The notes under the pieces: model-generated
The model's input: only the letters and a program-made list of their open reading frames with translations
Told to the model about the DNA's origin: nothing
Database searches by the model: none
Assembly (NCBI GenBank): GCA_001414345.1
Contig: LLCB01000229.1
Coordinates: 33,970-97,969 of the forward strand
Length of the DNA: 64,000 nt
Source of the DNA: Hymenoscyphus infarciens
Taxonomy: Eukaryota; Ascomycota; Leotiomycetes; Helotiales; Helotiaceae
Reading direction: 5' to 3'
Part shown: positions 34,673 to 47,650 of the stretch, in pieces
How positions within the stretch are numbered: the first letter of the stretch is position 1
Layout: every line of letters begins with the position of its first letter
Translations under genes and position numbers: made by a program

Positions 34673-35730
34673 TTTTTTTTATTTTATTTTTTTTATTTTT
34701 TATATTCAAATAGTCTTTTTAGCTGCCTAATGCCGGCGCTATGTAGACGTACTATTTACAGGGTTTTATCTAAAAGTAGCTTATATACTCCTTAGAGTGC
34801 CTATTACTAGGCCCGCTATATATATATACCTCTACGCTCCTAGCTTTATATCCTAGTAATAGCTTAGTATCTCCTTCCATTCCCCTTATTCTAATTCGAA
34901 TTTAATGTTTTTAGTTATTCTTATAGACAACCGATTTAGTACTTTATAATAGCTCTTATAAAAAGGGCTTAGTTAGCTCTCCTCTATATAGAACTAATAA
35001 TAATCGTCTTCTAGTATACTATCTTATATAGAACTATCCTCTAATATATCCTTAACCTAAGTTTCCTAGTTCTATCTTCTATTCCCTCTACTCTATAGTT
35101 CTATACCTTCTAAGAGGTATTTCACTACTTTATCTAAGAGCTATTAAACACGCTTCGAATATCTACTAATATAAATAGTAGAGAATCGGTTCTCTATAAC
35201 CACTAGAGAATCGGTTCCTTACTCTATAGTCCTATACCTTCTAAGAGGTATTTCACTACTTTATTAAAGTACTACTAAATATACTTCGAATATCTACTAA
35301 TATAAATAGTAGAGGATCTATTATTTAGTTATAAAAACCTCTCTACGTCTATATTCTAATTTATACTATCTAGGCCTCTTCTAATTACTCTATTACTATT
35401 ACTAGAGGTCCTTTACTCCTTCTAGTAATTCTCTTAACTTAAATATAATATATACCAACTATATAGAATAACTACTATAGGTATTACCTCTAATCTTAGG
35501 TTAGTATATAGCTCTTACCTTCTTAAGGTTATATATAATTCTATAGTATATCTAGAGTAGAAGTTCTCTAGTATTAGCAGATATATAGAATCGACTTTAA
35601 AGGCTTTCTTAATAAGTTCGTTTTAGTAGTTAATAGATACTACTATTAAGTAAATAAGCTATATAGGTCTTTTTCGCTAATATCTAGTATATTACTATAT
35701 ATAACGTAGCTTCTTCTTCTTTATAGAAGG

Positions 35731-35905
35731 TGTTATAGGACAAAGGTAGGTCAGATAAAGGATCACCTAATAATCCCCACCTTTTAAGCGAGGAGTATAG
35801 TATTTAAAGCCTTATACTCTCCTCTATAGTTCTAGGAATCAAGTATCTACTTTAACTTTACTTTACTTATCCTATGCTCTTAATATAGCTTCTATAATCG
35901 TTATA
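35731..35905 (+). repeat. 5' LTR of the host Copia element
   Basis: 175-bp direct repeat beginning TGTTATAGGACAAAGG; its partner is at 53458-53634. Differences are mostly C/T and G/A. Confidence 0.85.
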
Positions 35906-37297
35906 GTTATAAGCCTGGTTAGTAGATAAGATACTACTTCTACTACGCTAGTTATATTAGCTTTATCTTCTTTTTTATTTATTCTTATCTTCTCTTTAAA
36001 AGCACTGCTTTTATAATAGTAAGCTTACTCTTAACTAAAAAGGTCCTTCTTACTAACTAAAACTCGTAGCCTATATAGTAGAACCGCTTCTTTTATATTA
36101 CTTACTAAGAAAGAGTCTAAGAATACTTTAATCTAAATAGCTCTAATACTAAGAACGTTAACAAGCTTAAAAGACTCTATTCTACGATTAAATAGGCTAT
36201 ACTTAATAAGAATATTAAACTCGAAGAAGCCTAGCTTATAGTAAATAAAGCCTAGGATATACTCTTAGTAGCTTAATATATAGGAAGAGATCTACTAGAA
36301 CCACCTCTCTTAGTATTAGCTAACAACGTTAAAGAGGACTTTAGAGATAATATTAAAAGATACACTTTTAAAATTAATAAGCTTTATACTATATAAGATA
36401 AGATACGTAAAGTTAGCTCTTAGGTAGAGAGTACTATAGACGAGTCTATACTCTTAGAAGCTTAATCCTTACTTAGGTACGCTAAGAAATTCACTCTTTA
36501 AAACCTAATTTAAAAGCTTAAAAACAACTTAGTACTAATATTAGAAAGCGTAGAAGACATAGTACGTATAGAATACTAGAACATACTTACTTAAACTAAA
36601 TTAGAGTCTATAAACCCTAATTACTAGTTCTCTAACTAGAAACGCTACTATAACTAAGTAAAAAATTTTCAACTTTTAAAGATTAAGAGTTTACTTATAG
36701 TAAAGGACTTCCTAGATATAGTTTACTAAATTACTCCTACTTAAGTAATAAGTTAAAAGATATAGCTAATTAATAACATAGAGCTTAAAAAAGAAGTTAT
36801 ATTACTTAATAATCTTACTAAAATATTTTTAGAAATCCTATATAAACACCTTATATTAAAGACTAGTAAAAAGGCTAATAGAATATTCTCTATCTTTAGA
36901 GGTAGAAGTAATAACTTATCTAATTCTAGGAATAAAGCTTAAAATAAGGGTTCTAATAATAAGAAATGTCTATATAAGACTAGTTAAGAATACTTTTAGA
37001 AACTAGTTAACTACTAAACCTTAGAATTTATACTTACTAGAAAGTATAATCCTACTCTTAATAATCTCTTAGATAATAAGGAGTTAAAAGAGATTATATA
37101 GTACTTAGGAGCCTCTTTCTAGATAGACCTCTAAAAGAAACTAATCGAAAAGTTCTCTATAGCGTAATCTAAGTTTAGAAAGGGATTTATAAGCTCTACT
37201 TAAAGGTTATTAAAATACTCTATTAGGAATATAAGTACTAAAATCTTATCTTTAAAGCTTCTAACTAATCTAGAAAGAATAAACTAAGCTCTAAAAT
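35906..37297 (+). pseudogene. Decayed gag region of the host Copia element
   Basis: This part lies between the 5' LTR and the first nested element and precedes the integrase relic, so by position it is gag and perhaps protease. Frames are heavily stopped. No domain is clear; a Cys-containing patch near 36965-37000 could be a zinc-knuckle remnant. Confidence 0.45.
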
Positions 37298-37648
37298 TGT
37301 GATAGTATATCGTTCTATATAGCCGATATTACGTGGCATATGCCGTATATATTAGCTTTCGGTAGTTATTGTTTTGTATTATCTAATTTAGGAAGGTTAC
37401 GTCTATCTAGACTTTCGGACGTACTTCGTAGAGTTCAGGCTTTTGTATTAGCCGACGTATGTCGTTGTTCGGTTTCGTACCTCTTTTATATTATCTGAAA
37501 CCTCTTATATATAGCAGCCTACTCCTAGAGTTAGAAAAGGCTAGTTATTGTTTTCTTCTATATTAGTACCTAGTATCTATATACGTTATTCTACTATATA
37601 CACTCCTATATACCTCTACTATAGTTATATATATTTTATGCTATTATA
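37298..37648 (+). repeat. 5' LTR of nested element 1
   Basis: 351 bp, TGTGATAG...ATTATA, more mutated than its partner at 40005-40355. The terminal CA has become TA. The open frame seen inside it (37548-37748) is an LTR shadow. Confidence 0.87.
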
Positions 37649-40004
37649 TAAAAATAATAACTCTTCTTTGTTAATAATAGTCTTAATAATATCTCTTTTC
37701 GAGCTTATTACTACTCTTTATTTAGAAGTCGATTTACCCTTGATTTAGAATATTATAATAGTATTCTTATATAGCTAGGTAATTAGAGACTACCTAGATA
37801 GCTAGTAATAGTAGGGTTTATTATCTATATAGATAGCTAGTGTAAATTATGTTTTAGTATACGTTAAGGGATTAGAATATACTAAGTATTTCTTAAGAGT
37901 TCTAATAACCCTAGATTTAGTAAATAAGTCGACTTATAATAGTTATCTAGAAGGCTTCTAAATCTAATCTTATCCCCCCCCCTCTAAATCGATATCTTTG
38001 AAATATTGAACCTAGTTCTACTATAAGGTGTTAAATAACCTTCTAGGACTACTTCTCTTTTTAAAAGACCCTCTAAACCCTCTCTAATCTATAACTATAC
38101 ACTAAAATAATAAGAGCTTAGCTTCTAAAGATAACCTTCCTAAAATTCGAATAATATATAGATAATAGGTAGACGAGATAGAGATAGTAGTATAAAAACA
38201 AAGGATAAAATAATTAGTTAGACGAGATAGATATAATTATAAGTGAACTTCGAAGTTAATAACTAAATCCTATCTCTAAACTCTTATTAATCTAACTCTT
38301 ATTTGAACCCTTCTTTACTTTTCAAAACCCGAATTTAGACCTCTTTTACTATAGGTAGCTGCCTTTAATACCTTCCTACTACTTCCTAACCCTTAAATCG
38401 GATACAAATCGGTTGAAATACGCTTTCTATTAGAACTAAAGAAGTAAGCTCTTAGCTAAGTTATTACTATTAATCCTAACTAAATATTATCTAATCTAAC
38501 TTTGAACTTTTCCTTTAAAAATACCTCTACTAGTAAATAACTAAAAAGACTACGATTACTTAGTTATAAACCGAGTCTTAGCTACTAGTATAAAGGTTAA
38601 AAGAGATAGAAGTTAAAAGAGATAGAAATAGAATTAAAAATAAGATTACGCTAAAGAAACGTTTGCTTTTCAAGTATAGCTATACTTAGAGAGAATTAAA
38701 ACAGTTCTTCTATATATAGGATAAGATTATACCTTAGCTCTAAAACGCGTCTACTATACTTAAGAGATGCTAGAATTATAACTTAGCTAAAATAATGAAC
38801 AATCTTTTAGCTATAAATAAGAAGTAAAACTAAAGCACTTTAGTTTAAAATATACCTCTATCTAGCTCTAAACTCCCTATAATCTAATAGTAACTCTTCT
38901 TCGAAATCAGAAGATAATAATAAGTTCTTAAGTACCTTAAAGAGAATAAGGCAGCCTATAGGCCTAAGTAACATAGTTCCTATAATAGTACTAATAAATG
39001 TCATACTCGAAACTATACCCCTTTTTGAACTTTAGTATTAAGTTTATTTAACTAGCTAAAACCTTACCTATTATTATCTTAAACTTTGAATAATAGTTTT
39101 AACTTTAATAAACTTTAGTAATAACTCTTTTATTTTAACTAGCTAAAACCCTACTAACTCTGATAAGGAGTCTTTCTCTCTTTCTTACTTTCTTTTACTT
39201 CTAGCTAGGCTAGAAGTCCTTTTTTACTTTTAGTAAATTCTTTGAATTAGATACGAATCGGTTAAAATACGCTCTTTATTAGGACGAAACCTAGAAGTAA
39301 GCTCTTAATTAAGTTATTACTATTAATCTCAACTAAACACTATCTAACTCTACTTTAAACTTCTACTATCTTTAGTTTAAATAAACCTATACTCTTTTAA
39401 TAAATTCGAATTAGAGAATTCGAATTAGAAACAAATCAGTACACTATTAAAGTAAGCTCTTCTACTAATCTTAACTAAACAACCTCTAACTCTACTCTAG
39501 ATTCGCCTCTAACTATTCTGAACTTTTTCTTTCCTACTTTCTTTTACTTCTAGTAGGGCTAGAAGTTCTTTTTTTATTTAAATTTAAATCAGATATAAAT
39601 CGGTATACCCTCGAAGTAAACTCTTAGCTAAGACATTACTATTACTTATAACGTTACCTCTCGATGTTCGCCTCTAACTCTGTTTTAAACTTTTTCTGAT
39701 TTTACTTTGAACTTTCTCTAACTACTAGACGGATCGGACTACACTCTTTTAGCGGACGCGAATGCTTGCTTTGATATTGAAGGATTAGAAACGAAGTCTC
39801 TTTTATAAGCATCTACGAATTCGATTCGGTACCGACATCTCGACATCTCGCTTACGACATTTTAATAAATAAAGCATCTTTGAACCTTCTCGCTTACGAT
39901 AAAATCAATAAAATACGATAAATATAACACTTACACCATCCCGATTTAGCCTTAAACGATAAGAGAGAGAAGACTTGGGACGAGTCTTTTTTAAGGGAGG
40001 GGGA

Positions 40005-40355
40005 TGTGACGGTATGCCGTCCTGTATAGCCGATATTACGTGGCATATGCCGTACATATTAGCTTTCGGTAGTTGTTGTTTTGTATTATCTAATTTAGGA
40101 AGGTTACGTCTGTCTAGACTTTTAGACGTACTTTGTAGGGTTTAGGCTTTTGTATTAGCCGACGTATGTCGTTGTTCGGTTTTGTACCCCTTTTGTATTA
40201 TTTGAAACCTCTTATATATAACAGCCTACTCCTAGAGTTAGAAAAGGCCAGTTATTGTTTTCTTCTATATTAGTGCCTAGCATCTATATACGTTATTCTA
40301 CCATACGCACTCCTATATGCCTCTACTGTAGTTGTGTGTATTTCGTGCTATTACA
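40005..40355 (+). repeat. 3' LTR of nested element 1
   Basis: 351 bp with intact TG...CA ends, the least mutated plus-strand LTR of the family. It contains the palindromes GGCATATGCC and a near-palindromic ACGGTATGCCGT at its start. Confidence 0.88.
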
Positions 40356-40360
40356 AAAAT

Positions 40361-41769
40361 AGGGAATCTATACTTTCTTAGCCGAATATACTAGACACCC
40401 TCTTATAGATTTAATACTCTTTAATAACTATAGAGTAGTTTATCTTATTAATAGTAAGGATATACTTATTCTAAGAACCTTTAGGCGCTCTAATAATATA
40501 GTAGAATTAGGAATAACTAGTATTCTAATTAGTAGAATAGGAATAAGAGTTATAAAGAACGTTCTTAGAAGTAAGAGAGGAAGTAACTCTATAGATCTAA
40601 CGCTTACTAATATTACGGTTATTAAAGGTTTTTATTCTAATATTATCTTAGAAGTATATATTAGGGAATCTAGAGTATAGTATAATAGATATAACTATTT
40701 ACTACGCTTTAAACTTATAGAGAATAGTATAGTTATTAAATCTTTAATTTATATAGTAAACTTAGTCTTATTTAAATATAACTTTATTAATAACTATACT
40801 AAGCTCTAAAACCTCTAAGCTATATTTACTTTAATATACTTAACACTTTTTAAAAAGATTAATAAACGCTTTTATAAGAAGATAAGAGACTATATTAGAC
40901 TAAGAAGTAATTTAATAGAAATTTAATATAGAAGATTAAGATATCTAGGATAAGAAGCTCTTAAAGCTCTAGTCTAGTTAGTAAGGAATATAAAAATTAT
41001 AAGTATTAAATAAGTAAAGTACTTATATTATACTATTACTTATACTTAGAACGTGGTTTTAAGACATATCTCTAAGAATAGGAGTATATAACTATTCTAG
41101 TAGTACTTATAAGATCTATTTAACTTCTTAACTAGATATAATAGAGCTAAATAGCTCCTCTTAATAAAAGAAGAGTATAGTAGAAAGCTCTTTAGATTTA
41201 TAATAACAAATAAGAGAGGAGAAATAGTATTTAAAAAGCTTAAGAACTTCGAAAGATAGGTTAGATAGTAATATAGTCTTTTAATTTATAAGCTTAAGTA
41301 TAATAATAATAAATTAGTAATCCTATAATATAGAGTCTTAGAATACACTTTATAGACTATAGAAATTAGAATAGACTTAGAGCTTATACTAACTTATACT
41401 TATAAGCTAAATAGAGAGGTAGAGAGAGTAGGATAAGAAGTAATTATATACTTAATTAAAATATTATCTACTACTAACTTACTATAATACCTCTAAACTA
41501 AGTCAACTATAGCTAGAATCTAGCTCTATAATATAAGTCTTAACTAAAGAAACAAGTTTAAGATACTAAATAAGGTACTCTTATTATAGTTTAATAATTA
41601 TTTCTACTAGTATAATCTAAAGTTTAAGAACTTAGTAATAAAAGACCTTAGACTAGATTAGAATAGAATCTACGTCTATAGATCTAGGGCTTATCTACTA
41701 AAAAAGGAGAGAGAGTAAGAAGTTAAGAAGAGAGCTTTTAAAGTTAATCCTAGAGCTTATATAGGTTAT
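40361..41769 (+). pseudogene. Decayed protease/integrase region of the host Copia element
   Basis: Frames read in the plus direction show a Copia integrase core with many RIP-type stops: KEEYSRKLF near 41165, then REVERVG and a downstream segment ending GYYNG exactly where nested element 2 begins. The Copia text continues at 45076, which confirms the interruption. Confidence 0.7.
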
Positions 41770-42133
41770 TATAACGGCACGAAATACATATAACTACAGA
41801 AGAGGCATATGGGAGTGCGTTTGACAGAATGACGTATGTAAATACTAGGCTCTGATACAGAAGAAAAGGCTAAACTGGCCTTTTCTGACTCTAGGAGTAG
41901 GCTGCTATATACAAGAGGTTTCAGACGATACAAAAGGGGTACGAAACCAAACAACGACATACGTCGGCTAATACAAAAGCCTGAACCCTACAAAGTACGT
42001 CTAAAAGTTCGGACAGACGTACGGACGTACGTAACCTTCCTAAATTAGATAATGTAAAACAACAACTACTAAAAGCTAATATATACGGCATATGCCACGT
42101 AATATCGGCTATATAGGACGGCATGCCGTTACA
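41770..42133 (-). repeat. 3' LTR of nested element 2
   Basis: 364 bp, 13 longer than in element 1 because of an extra GACGTACGGACGTAC-type segment. It contains a perfect ACGGCATGCCGT palindrome that is degenerate in other copies. Confidence 0.87.
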
Positions 42134-42832
42134 TCCCCCTCCCTTGAAAAAGACTCGTCCTCGAGTCTATCTATCTCTTGTTGTTCAGGGCTGAATCGGG
42201 ATGGTGTAAGTATTATATTATTATGTTGTTGTAAGTTGGTCGAGTTTGTAGATGCTTTGTTTATTGTAATTTGTCGTAAGCGAGACGAGATGTCGAGATG
42301 TCGGGTCTGAATCGTGACTGTAGATGCTTGCAAAGAGACTTCGTTTCTAATCCTTTAATATCAAAAGCAAGCATTCGCGTCCGCTAAAAGAGTGTAGTCC
42401 GATCCTGTCCGGCAGGTCGGAAAAAGTTTAAAGTAAAAAGTTCAAAGTTCAAAAAGTTCAAAAAGTTCAAAAAGTTCAAAACAGAGTCGGAGGCGAATTC
42501 AGAGTAGAGTCGGAAGTCGTTCGGTCGAGAGGTAACGTTGAAGGTGACAGTGATAACTTAGTTAAGAGCTTACTTCGAGAGCGTACTGATTCGCATCTGA
42601 TTCGAAGAATGAAAAAAGAGTGTAAGTTCGTCTGAACTGAGGTCGGCGGGGACTCAGAGTGAAGTCGGAAATGTCGTAGGCAGTGATAACTCAGCTAAGA
42701 GCTCACTTCGAGAGCGTACTGATTCGTATCCGAGTCGAAAGTTCAAATGAAAAAAGGACTTCTGGCCTGGCTAGAAGTGAAAAGAAAGTAATAAAAGTAA
42801 GAAAGACTCTATGCTGGAGTCGGTGGGGTTTC

Positions 42833-43180
42833 GGCTGGTTAAAATAAAAGAGTTATTACTGAATGTTATTAAAGTTTTGCTGTCTGAAGTTTAGGACAAT
42901 AAAAGGAGTAGTTTTGGCTGGTTAAAAGCGAAGTTGTAGCCGAGTTGTCGAAGTTGAAATTGTTATCTGACGTTTAGGATAATAATAGGTACGGTTTTGG
43001 CTGGTTAAAGGCGAAGTTGTAGCTGAGTTGTTAGAGTTTCGCTGTCTGAAGTTCAGGACAACAAAAAGTGGAGTTTCGGCTGGTCAAAGGAGTTTGTTGC
43101 CGAATGTTATCAGAGTTTCGCTGTCCGAAGTTCGGGACAACAAAAGGGTAGTTTCGGCTGGTCAAAGAGTTATTGCCGAA
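42833..43180 (-). repeat. ~70-75-bp internal minisatellite in nested element 2
   Basis: About five units each contain TTTCGGCTGGT(T/C)AAA followed by CTGTC(T/C)GAAGTTCAGGACAA. Decayed versions are seen in elements 1 and 3 (about 39020-39180 and 51160-51760), with more units in the longest element. Confidence 0.7.
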
Positions 43181-44706
43181 AGTTGTTGTATTGCCTTGTT
43201 CCCTCCTGAATCGGGGTACTTAAGGACTTATTCGTCATCTTCTGATTCTGATTCTACTTCTCTAGAAGTAGTAGAAGATTCGCTGTCGGATTATAGGGAG
43301 TTTAAAGCTGAATCGGATAAGGAGGGAGGGGTGTTTTAAACTGAAGTACGTAACTTAGCGTTTTAGCGTATCTCCTTATCTAAAGCTAAAAGATTAGCTA
43401 CTATTTTAATAAAGTTATAGTTCTATTATCTCTTTCTTAAAGTAGCTAAGTTTTAGAGCTATAGTGTAATCTTATCCTATATTTAAAAGAACTATTCTAA
43501 TTTTAGTATACCTCTAAGTATAGCTATACTTGAAAAGTAACTCTTAAAATTAGTAAAAGTTTCTTTAATATTATCTTTTTCTCCTCTTATCTTTAAGGCT
43601 ATAAAAGCGTTCTAAACGTCCTTTATTTTATAACCGGTTAAAAAGTAGGTATCTAAAAGAGTAACTATGTCTTCTTAATCTTTAAAAGTAAGGTCTAACT
43701 CTAACTTATATCTAGGCTCTAGGTAGTTCCTAGCTAGTCTAGTTATCGTACCTTAAATAAGAGCTTTTTAGGTTAGAGGGGAGTTATAATAATTAGTATT
43801 TATAAAGAGTCTATTATATACTAATATCTTCTATTATTAGTATATAGGTGAAATACTGTTATTTAAAGGTTTGATCTTTTTAGTTATCTTACTTTTTTGT
43901 TAGAAGGTATTCGAAGAGGCTTTGGTACTATATCAGGTAGAGGAGAAATGTTAGAAGATATTAGAGGTAGCTATCTATAGTTGAAAGAGGTATAAAAGCG
44001 AAGGTTAGTTTAAACGAAGGTTTGAAAGAGAGTTAGATTAGAGAGGGTTTAGAGGCGAAGTAAGTTATTAACTTTAAAATATAAGCTTACCTACTCTCTT
44101 TTCTAGCTCGGCTAGCTAATCCTTTATACTTCGATTTTCTACTTTTAAAGCTTTTATAACTGACTATATCTAGTCTATATTTAAGAAGTCTTACTAGTCT
44201 CTTCGATTATTATTATTATTTTGTTAAGATCTTCTAGATCTTAGTATACGGATGCTATTTAGACGGCTTTTGGAAAGAGGGGTAGCCCTAGAAGAGGGTA
44301 GTCGCTCGACGCTATTCGACGGAACTGTCGATATAATGTCGAATAGGGGGGGGGGTAAGAGTAGATTCGGAAGCCTTCGCGATGACTTTTGGTAATAGTC
44401 GACTTATTCACTAAACCTATATATAGTAGTCCCTGTATAGAGAGGGTTATTAGAAGCCTCTAAAACACTTAGCGTATTCCTACTTCCTTAACATATAATA
44501 TACGATTTTTACTAGCTGTCTATATAGACACTAAACTCTAGTGTCACTAGCTATCTAGAAGATCTCTAGAATCCTAGCTATTTGAGGATATTATTATCCT
44601 AGTCTAAATCTAGGCCGAGTTATATTTGAAAATAAAAGGAGCGATAATAAGCTTGAAAGAGATATTATAAAGGCTATTACTAGCGAAGTCGAGTTTAGCC
44701 TTTTTA

Positions 44707-45070
44707 TATAATAGCACGAAATATATATAACTATAGAAGAGGTATATAGGAGTACGTTTAGTAGAATAACGTATATAAATACTAGGCTCTAATATAGAAG
44801 AAAAGGCTAAACTAGCCTTTTCTAACTCTAGGAGTAGGCTGCTATATATAAGAGGTTTCAGACGATATAAAAGAGATATAAAACTGAACAACGATATACG
44901 TCGGCTAATACAAAAGCCTGAACCCTACGAAGTACGTCTAAAAGTCTAGATAGACGTATAGACGTATATAACCTTCTTAAATTAGATAATACAAAACAAC
45001 AACTACTGAAAGCTAATATATACGGTATATACTACGTAATATCGGCTATATAGGACGGTATACTGTTATA
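44707..45070 (-). repeat. 5' LTR of nested element 2
   Basis: 364-bp partner of 41770-42133. It carries many more G-to-A/C-to-T changes, including TGT to TAT at the terminus. Confidence 0.87.
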
Positions 45071-47650
45071 GTTATTTAGTTAAGTATATCTTATTAAATA
45101 TCTACTATATCTAGGTTCTATAGCTTAATCGAGTTATTATAACTTAGAATATTATATTTAATAAAGAAATCTTTTATATACTAGAATATAAAAAGATAGA
45201 ATAATAACCTATTATAATTACTTATATAATAGTATAGTATATAGTTAAGTAAGAGTAACAGGACGCTAAAGCTCTACTTAAAAGTATTAGTATATATAAA
45301 ATAGAGAGCGTAGGAAAACTAAAACTAGGAGCTAAACTAGTAAAAGATATCTTACCTAAAGCTACTAATATACTAAGTAAAGCTTTAATTAGCTAGAACT
45401 TAGAGGTAAAGCTAGAAAAGGGAGATATAATCTCTTCTAGGTTTAGACTTCTATTACTTAGAGTAATACTTAAACCTAAAAGTATACTAGAATAGGTTAT
45501 AAGCTCTTAAAATAAGTAAAATATAAGAATCTTCTAATAAACTATAGAACTCTTCTAATAAGTGCTTATAAGATTCTCTTAACTATAAAATAATACTAAA
45601 AGCATAAAAGGCCTAAGTAGTCTACTAATTAGGATAAGTAATAGAATATTAGAGAGAATCTTCTAATAAAATAGAGAGAGTAGGCCTCTCTAATAATAAA
45701 GTAGTATATAAGAAAGAACTCTTAATACGCCGGTTCTAGAAACTTCTAATATAAAGTTAACTAAGAAGTAGAGAATAATAAATATAGAAAGCAAAAACCT
45801 AAAGAAGCCTAAAATAAAGTAAGAGTATATAAAGAAAGTATATCTACTTATATTAAGAAAGAGTAGAAGAGGTTAACCTAGAAAGGAGGACGCTAAAGAT
45901 ATAATAATCTCTACTCTACTAGTTATATTAATTAGAATAGAGCTCTAATAAGCTATTCTAGAATATTTAAATTATTTCTTTAGTACTTTTTAGCCTTTAT
46001 TAAAGAGTATAGTATTAAATAGAGAAGACTTATAAGATATCTACTATATTATTATAGTAGTAATAATAGAGGAAGAAACGCCTCTAAAGCCTAGATACCT
46101 ACGCCTTTATTAGTTAAAACTACTAAAAGAGCTAAAATTATAAAAAGAACTTATAAACTATCTACTTAGTAAGTACTTTAAAAACGATTTAGAGCTTAAA
46201 ATTAAGAACCTAGAGTAAAGGAAATACTAGTATATAATCGAAAGATAGAATACTAAAACAAAACTATTACTTTTAAAGTAGGTATTTATATATAAATATA
46301 ACTCTATAAACTATCTAATTTAATACTAAGCTTAGCTTATAGTTAAGAGTAATCTCTAATAAGAAGATACTATCTTTTTAATATATACTACTATACTTAT
46401 AGTAAGATTATTTTAAATAGCTATAGTAATAGCTACTAGATTTAACCTAGAGATTAAGTAATATAATATTATAAACGTATTCGTTAACATAGAAAGGGAT
46501 ATAGAAGCTCCTTTAATAGCTTACTAACTTCTAGACAGATATTAATAAGAGGGACTATATATTAAATTAGATAGAGTACTATATAGGTTAAGAGATTCCT
46601 TAGCTCTATAGTTTAAATACTTTATAATAACTCTTTAAGAATATAGCTTAATACTCTATCTAGAAGAGCTCTATATTTATATAAATCTTCTAAGAAAGGT
46701 TTTTATAATCTTTTATATAGATAATATATAGATAATATACTATTAAGATAATAAATCTCTAGTAAGAGTTATAATAGATAAATTAAAGCTTTTATATAAA
46801 CTATACTTACTTAGTAATATAAAATAGTATCTTAGAATAAAAGTTTATAGAGATAGAGTATAGAAAAAGATATAGCTCTCTTATAATATATATATTAAAC
46901 GAGTTACTAAACGATTTAAGCTTATTAATAGAGATTACTTAAGTATACTACTTCTAATATATAAACTAAAAAAGAATTAAGGAATAGTAAAACCTATTTT
47001 TATAAAGTTCTATTAAGAGAAGGTAGGTTTAGTACTCTATATAGTAATTATAATATAACTAGATATTATATTTACTACTTCCTAGCTTTTATACTTCTTA
47101 ACTAACCTAAATAATAAATATATAGTTATAATAGATTAGTATATTTAATACTTATTTAAGATAAGGTTCTTAAGAATTATATATAAGAGAGAGCTTAGAG
47201 GTATATAACTAGTGCTTACCTTAAATATATTATATACTAATAATCTAGAAACTTAAAGATCTTCTAATAGATATATAATATTATTATTTAGTAGACTTAT
47301 AGCTTAAAGAGCCTTATAATAAGATATAATTATAATATTAATAATAGAAGCTAAGCTCTTAAGAGTAAAGTAGCTAGGTATAGAAATAATAGTATTAAAG
47401 TATCTCTTTAAAGAACTATAGCTTAATTTAGATAAGATATAGAATATATTCTATAATAATTAATAAACTATCTAATTAATTACTAAGGAAAATAAGAGAA
47501 TATCTATAAAGCTTTAATATATAGATATCTAGAATATATAGCTTTATTAGAAGTACTAGAAAAGATCTTTCTAGGTTACTTATTTATTAATAAATAATAT
47601 ACTAGTAGATAGACTTATAAAAAACTTATTTAAGTAAAAATTTAAATATT
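45071..47650 (+). pseudogene. Decayed Copia integrase C-terminus, reverse transcriptase and RNase H
   Basis: Plus-strand text is recognisably Copia. From about 46430 come the RT palm segments (YIKLDRVLYRLRD, then FYIDNI near 46711, where the catalytic Y-[VI]-D-D box has lost its second Asp). From about 47215 RNase H follows, with NNLETQRSSN, an AELLGVKQ-like helix and a late YIDIQNI-like segment. Stops are frequent and of RIP type. No intact frame exceeds a few dozen codons. Confidence 0.75.

Larger units (their letters stand above)
37298..40355 (+). mobile_element. Nested non-autonomous LTR element 1
   Basis: Two 351-bp LTRs (37298-37648 and 40005-40355) enclose 2.36 kb. A perfect AAAAT duplication sits at 37293-37297 and 40356-40360. 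The 3' LTR is preceded by a purine tract (AAGGGAGGGGGA), fixing the strand. No reverse transcriptase or integrase motif is visible. TGTGACGG at the LTR start together with this purine tract is common in fungal Ty3/Gypsy elements, so it may be a Gypsy-derived non-autonomous family. Confidence 0.87.
41770..45070 (-). mobile_element. Nested non-autonomous LTR element 2 (minus strand)
   Basis: 364-bp LTRs at 41770-42133 (3') and 44707-45070 (5') with a perfect GTTAT duplication (41765-41769, 45071-45075). The purine tract is seen as CCCCCTCCCTT just right of 42133, so the element reads right to left. Its 3' half (42134-43340) keeps near-normal GC, many CpG sites and a minisatellite, while its 5' half and 5' LTR are heavily RIP-mutated. 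No polymerase domain is seen. Confidence 0.87.

Noticed and set aside
35906..35940. Primer-binding site after the host Copia 5' LTR
   Set aside because: A TGG occurs about ten bases inside, but RIP and lack of a clear tRNA match prevent a call.
43028..43339. 103-codon plus-strand frame in the GC-normal half of nested element 2
   Set aside because: It runs antisense to the element and across the minisatellite; it is open because this half escaped RIP.
41769..44891. Minus-strand frames at 41769-41960 and 44610-44891
   Set aside because: Both lie in copies of one LTR and match each other and the frame at 37548-37748; they are repeat shadows, not genes.
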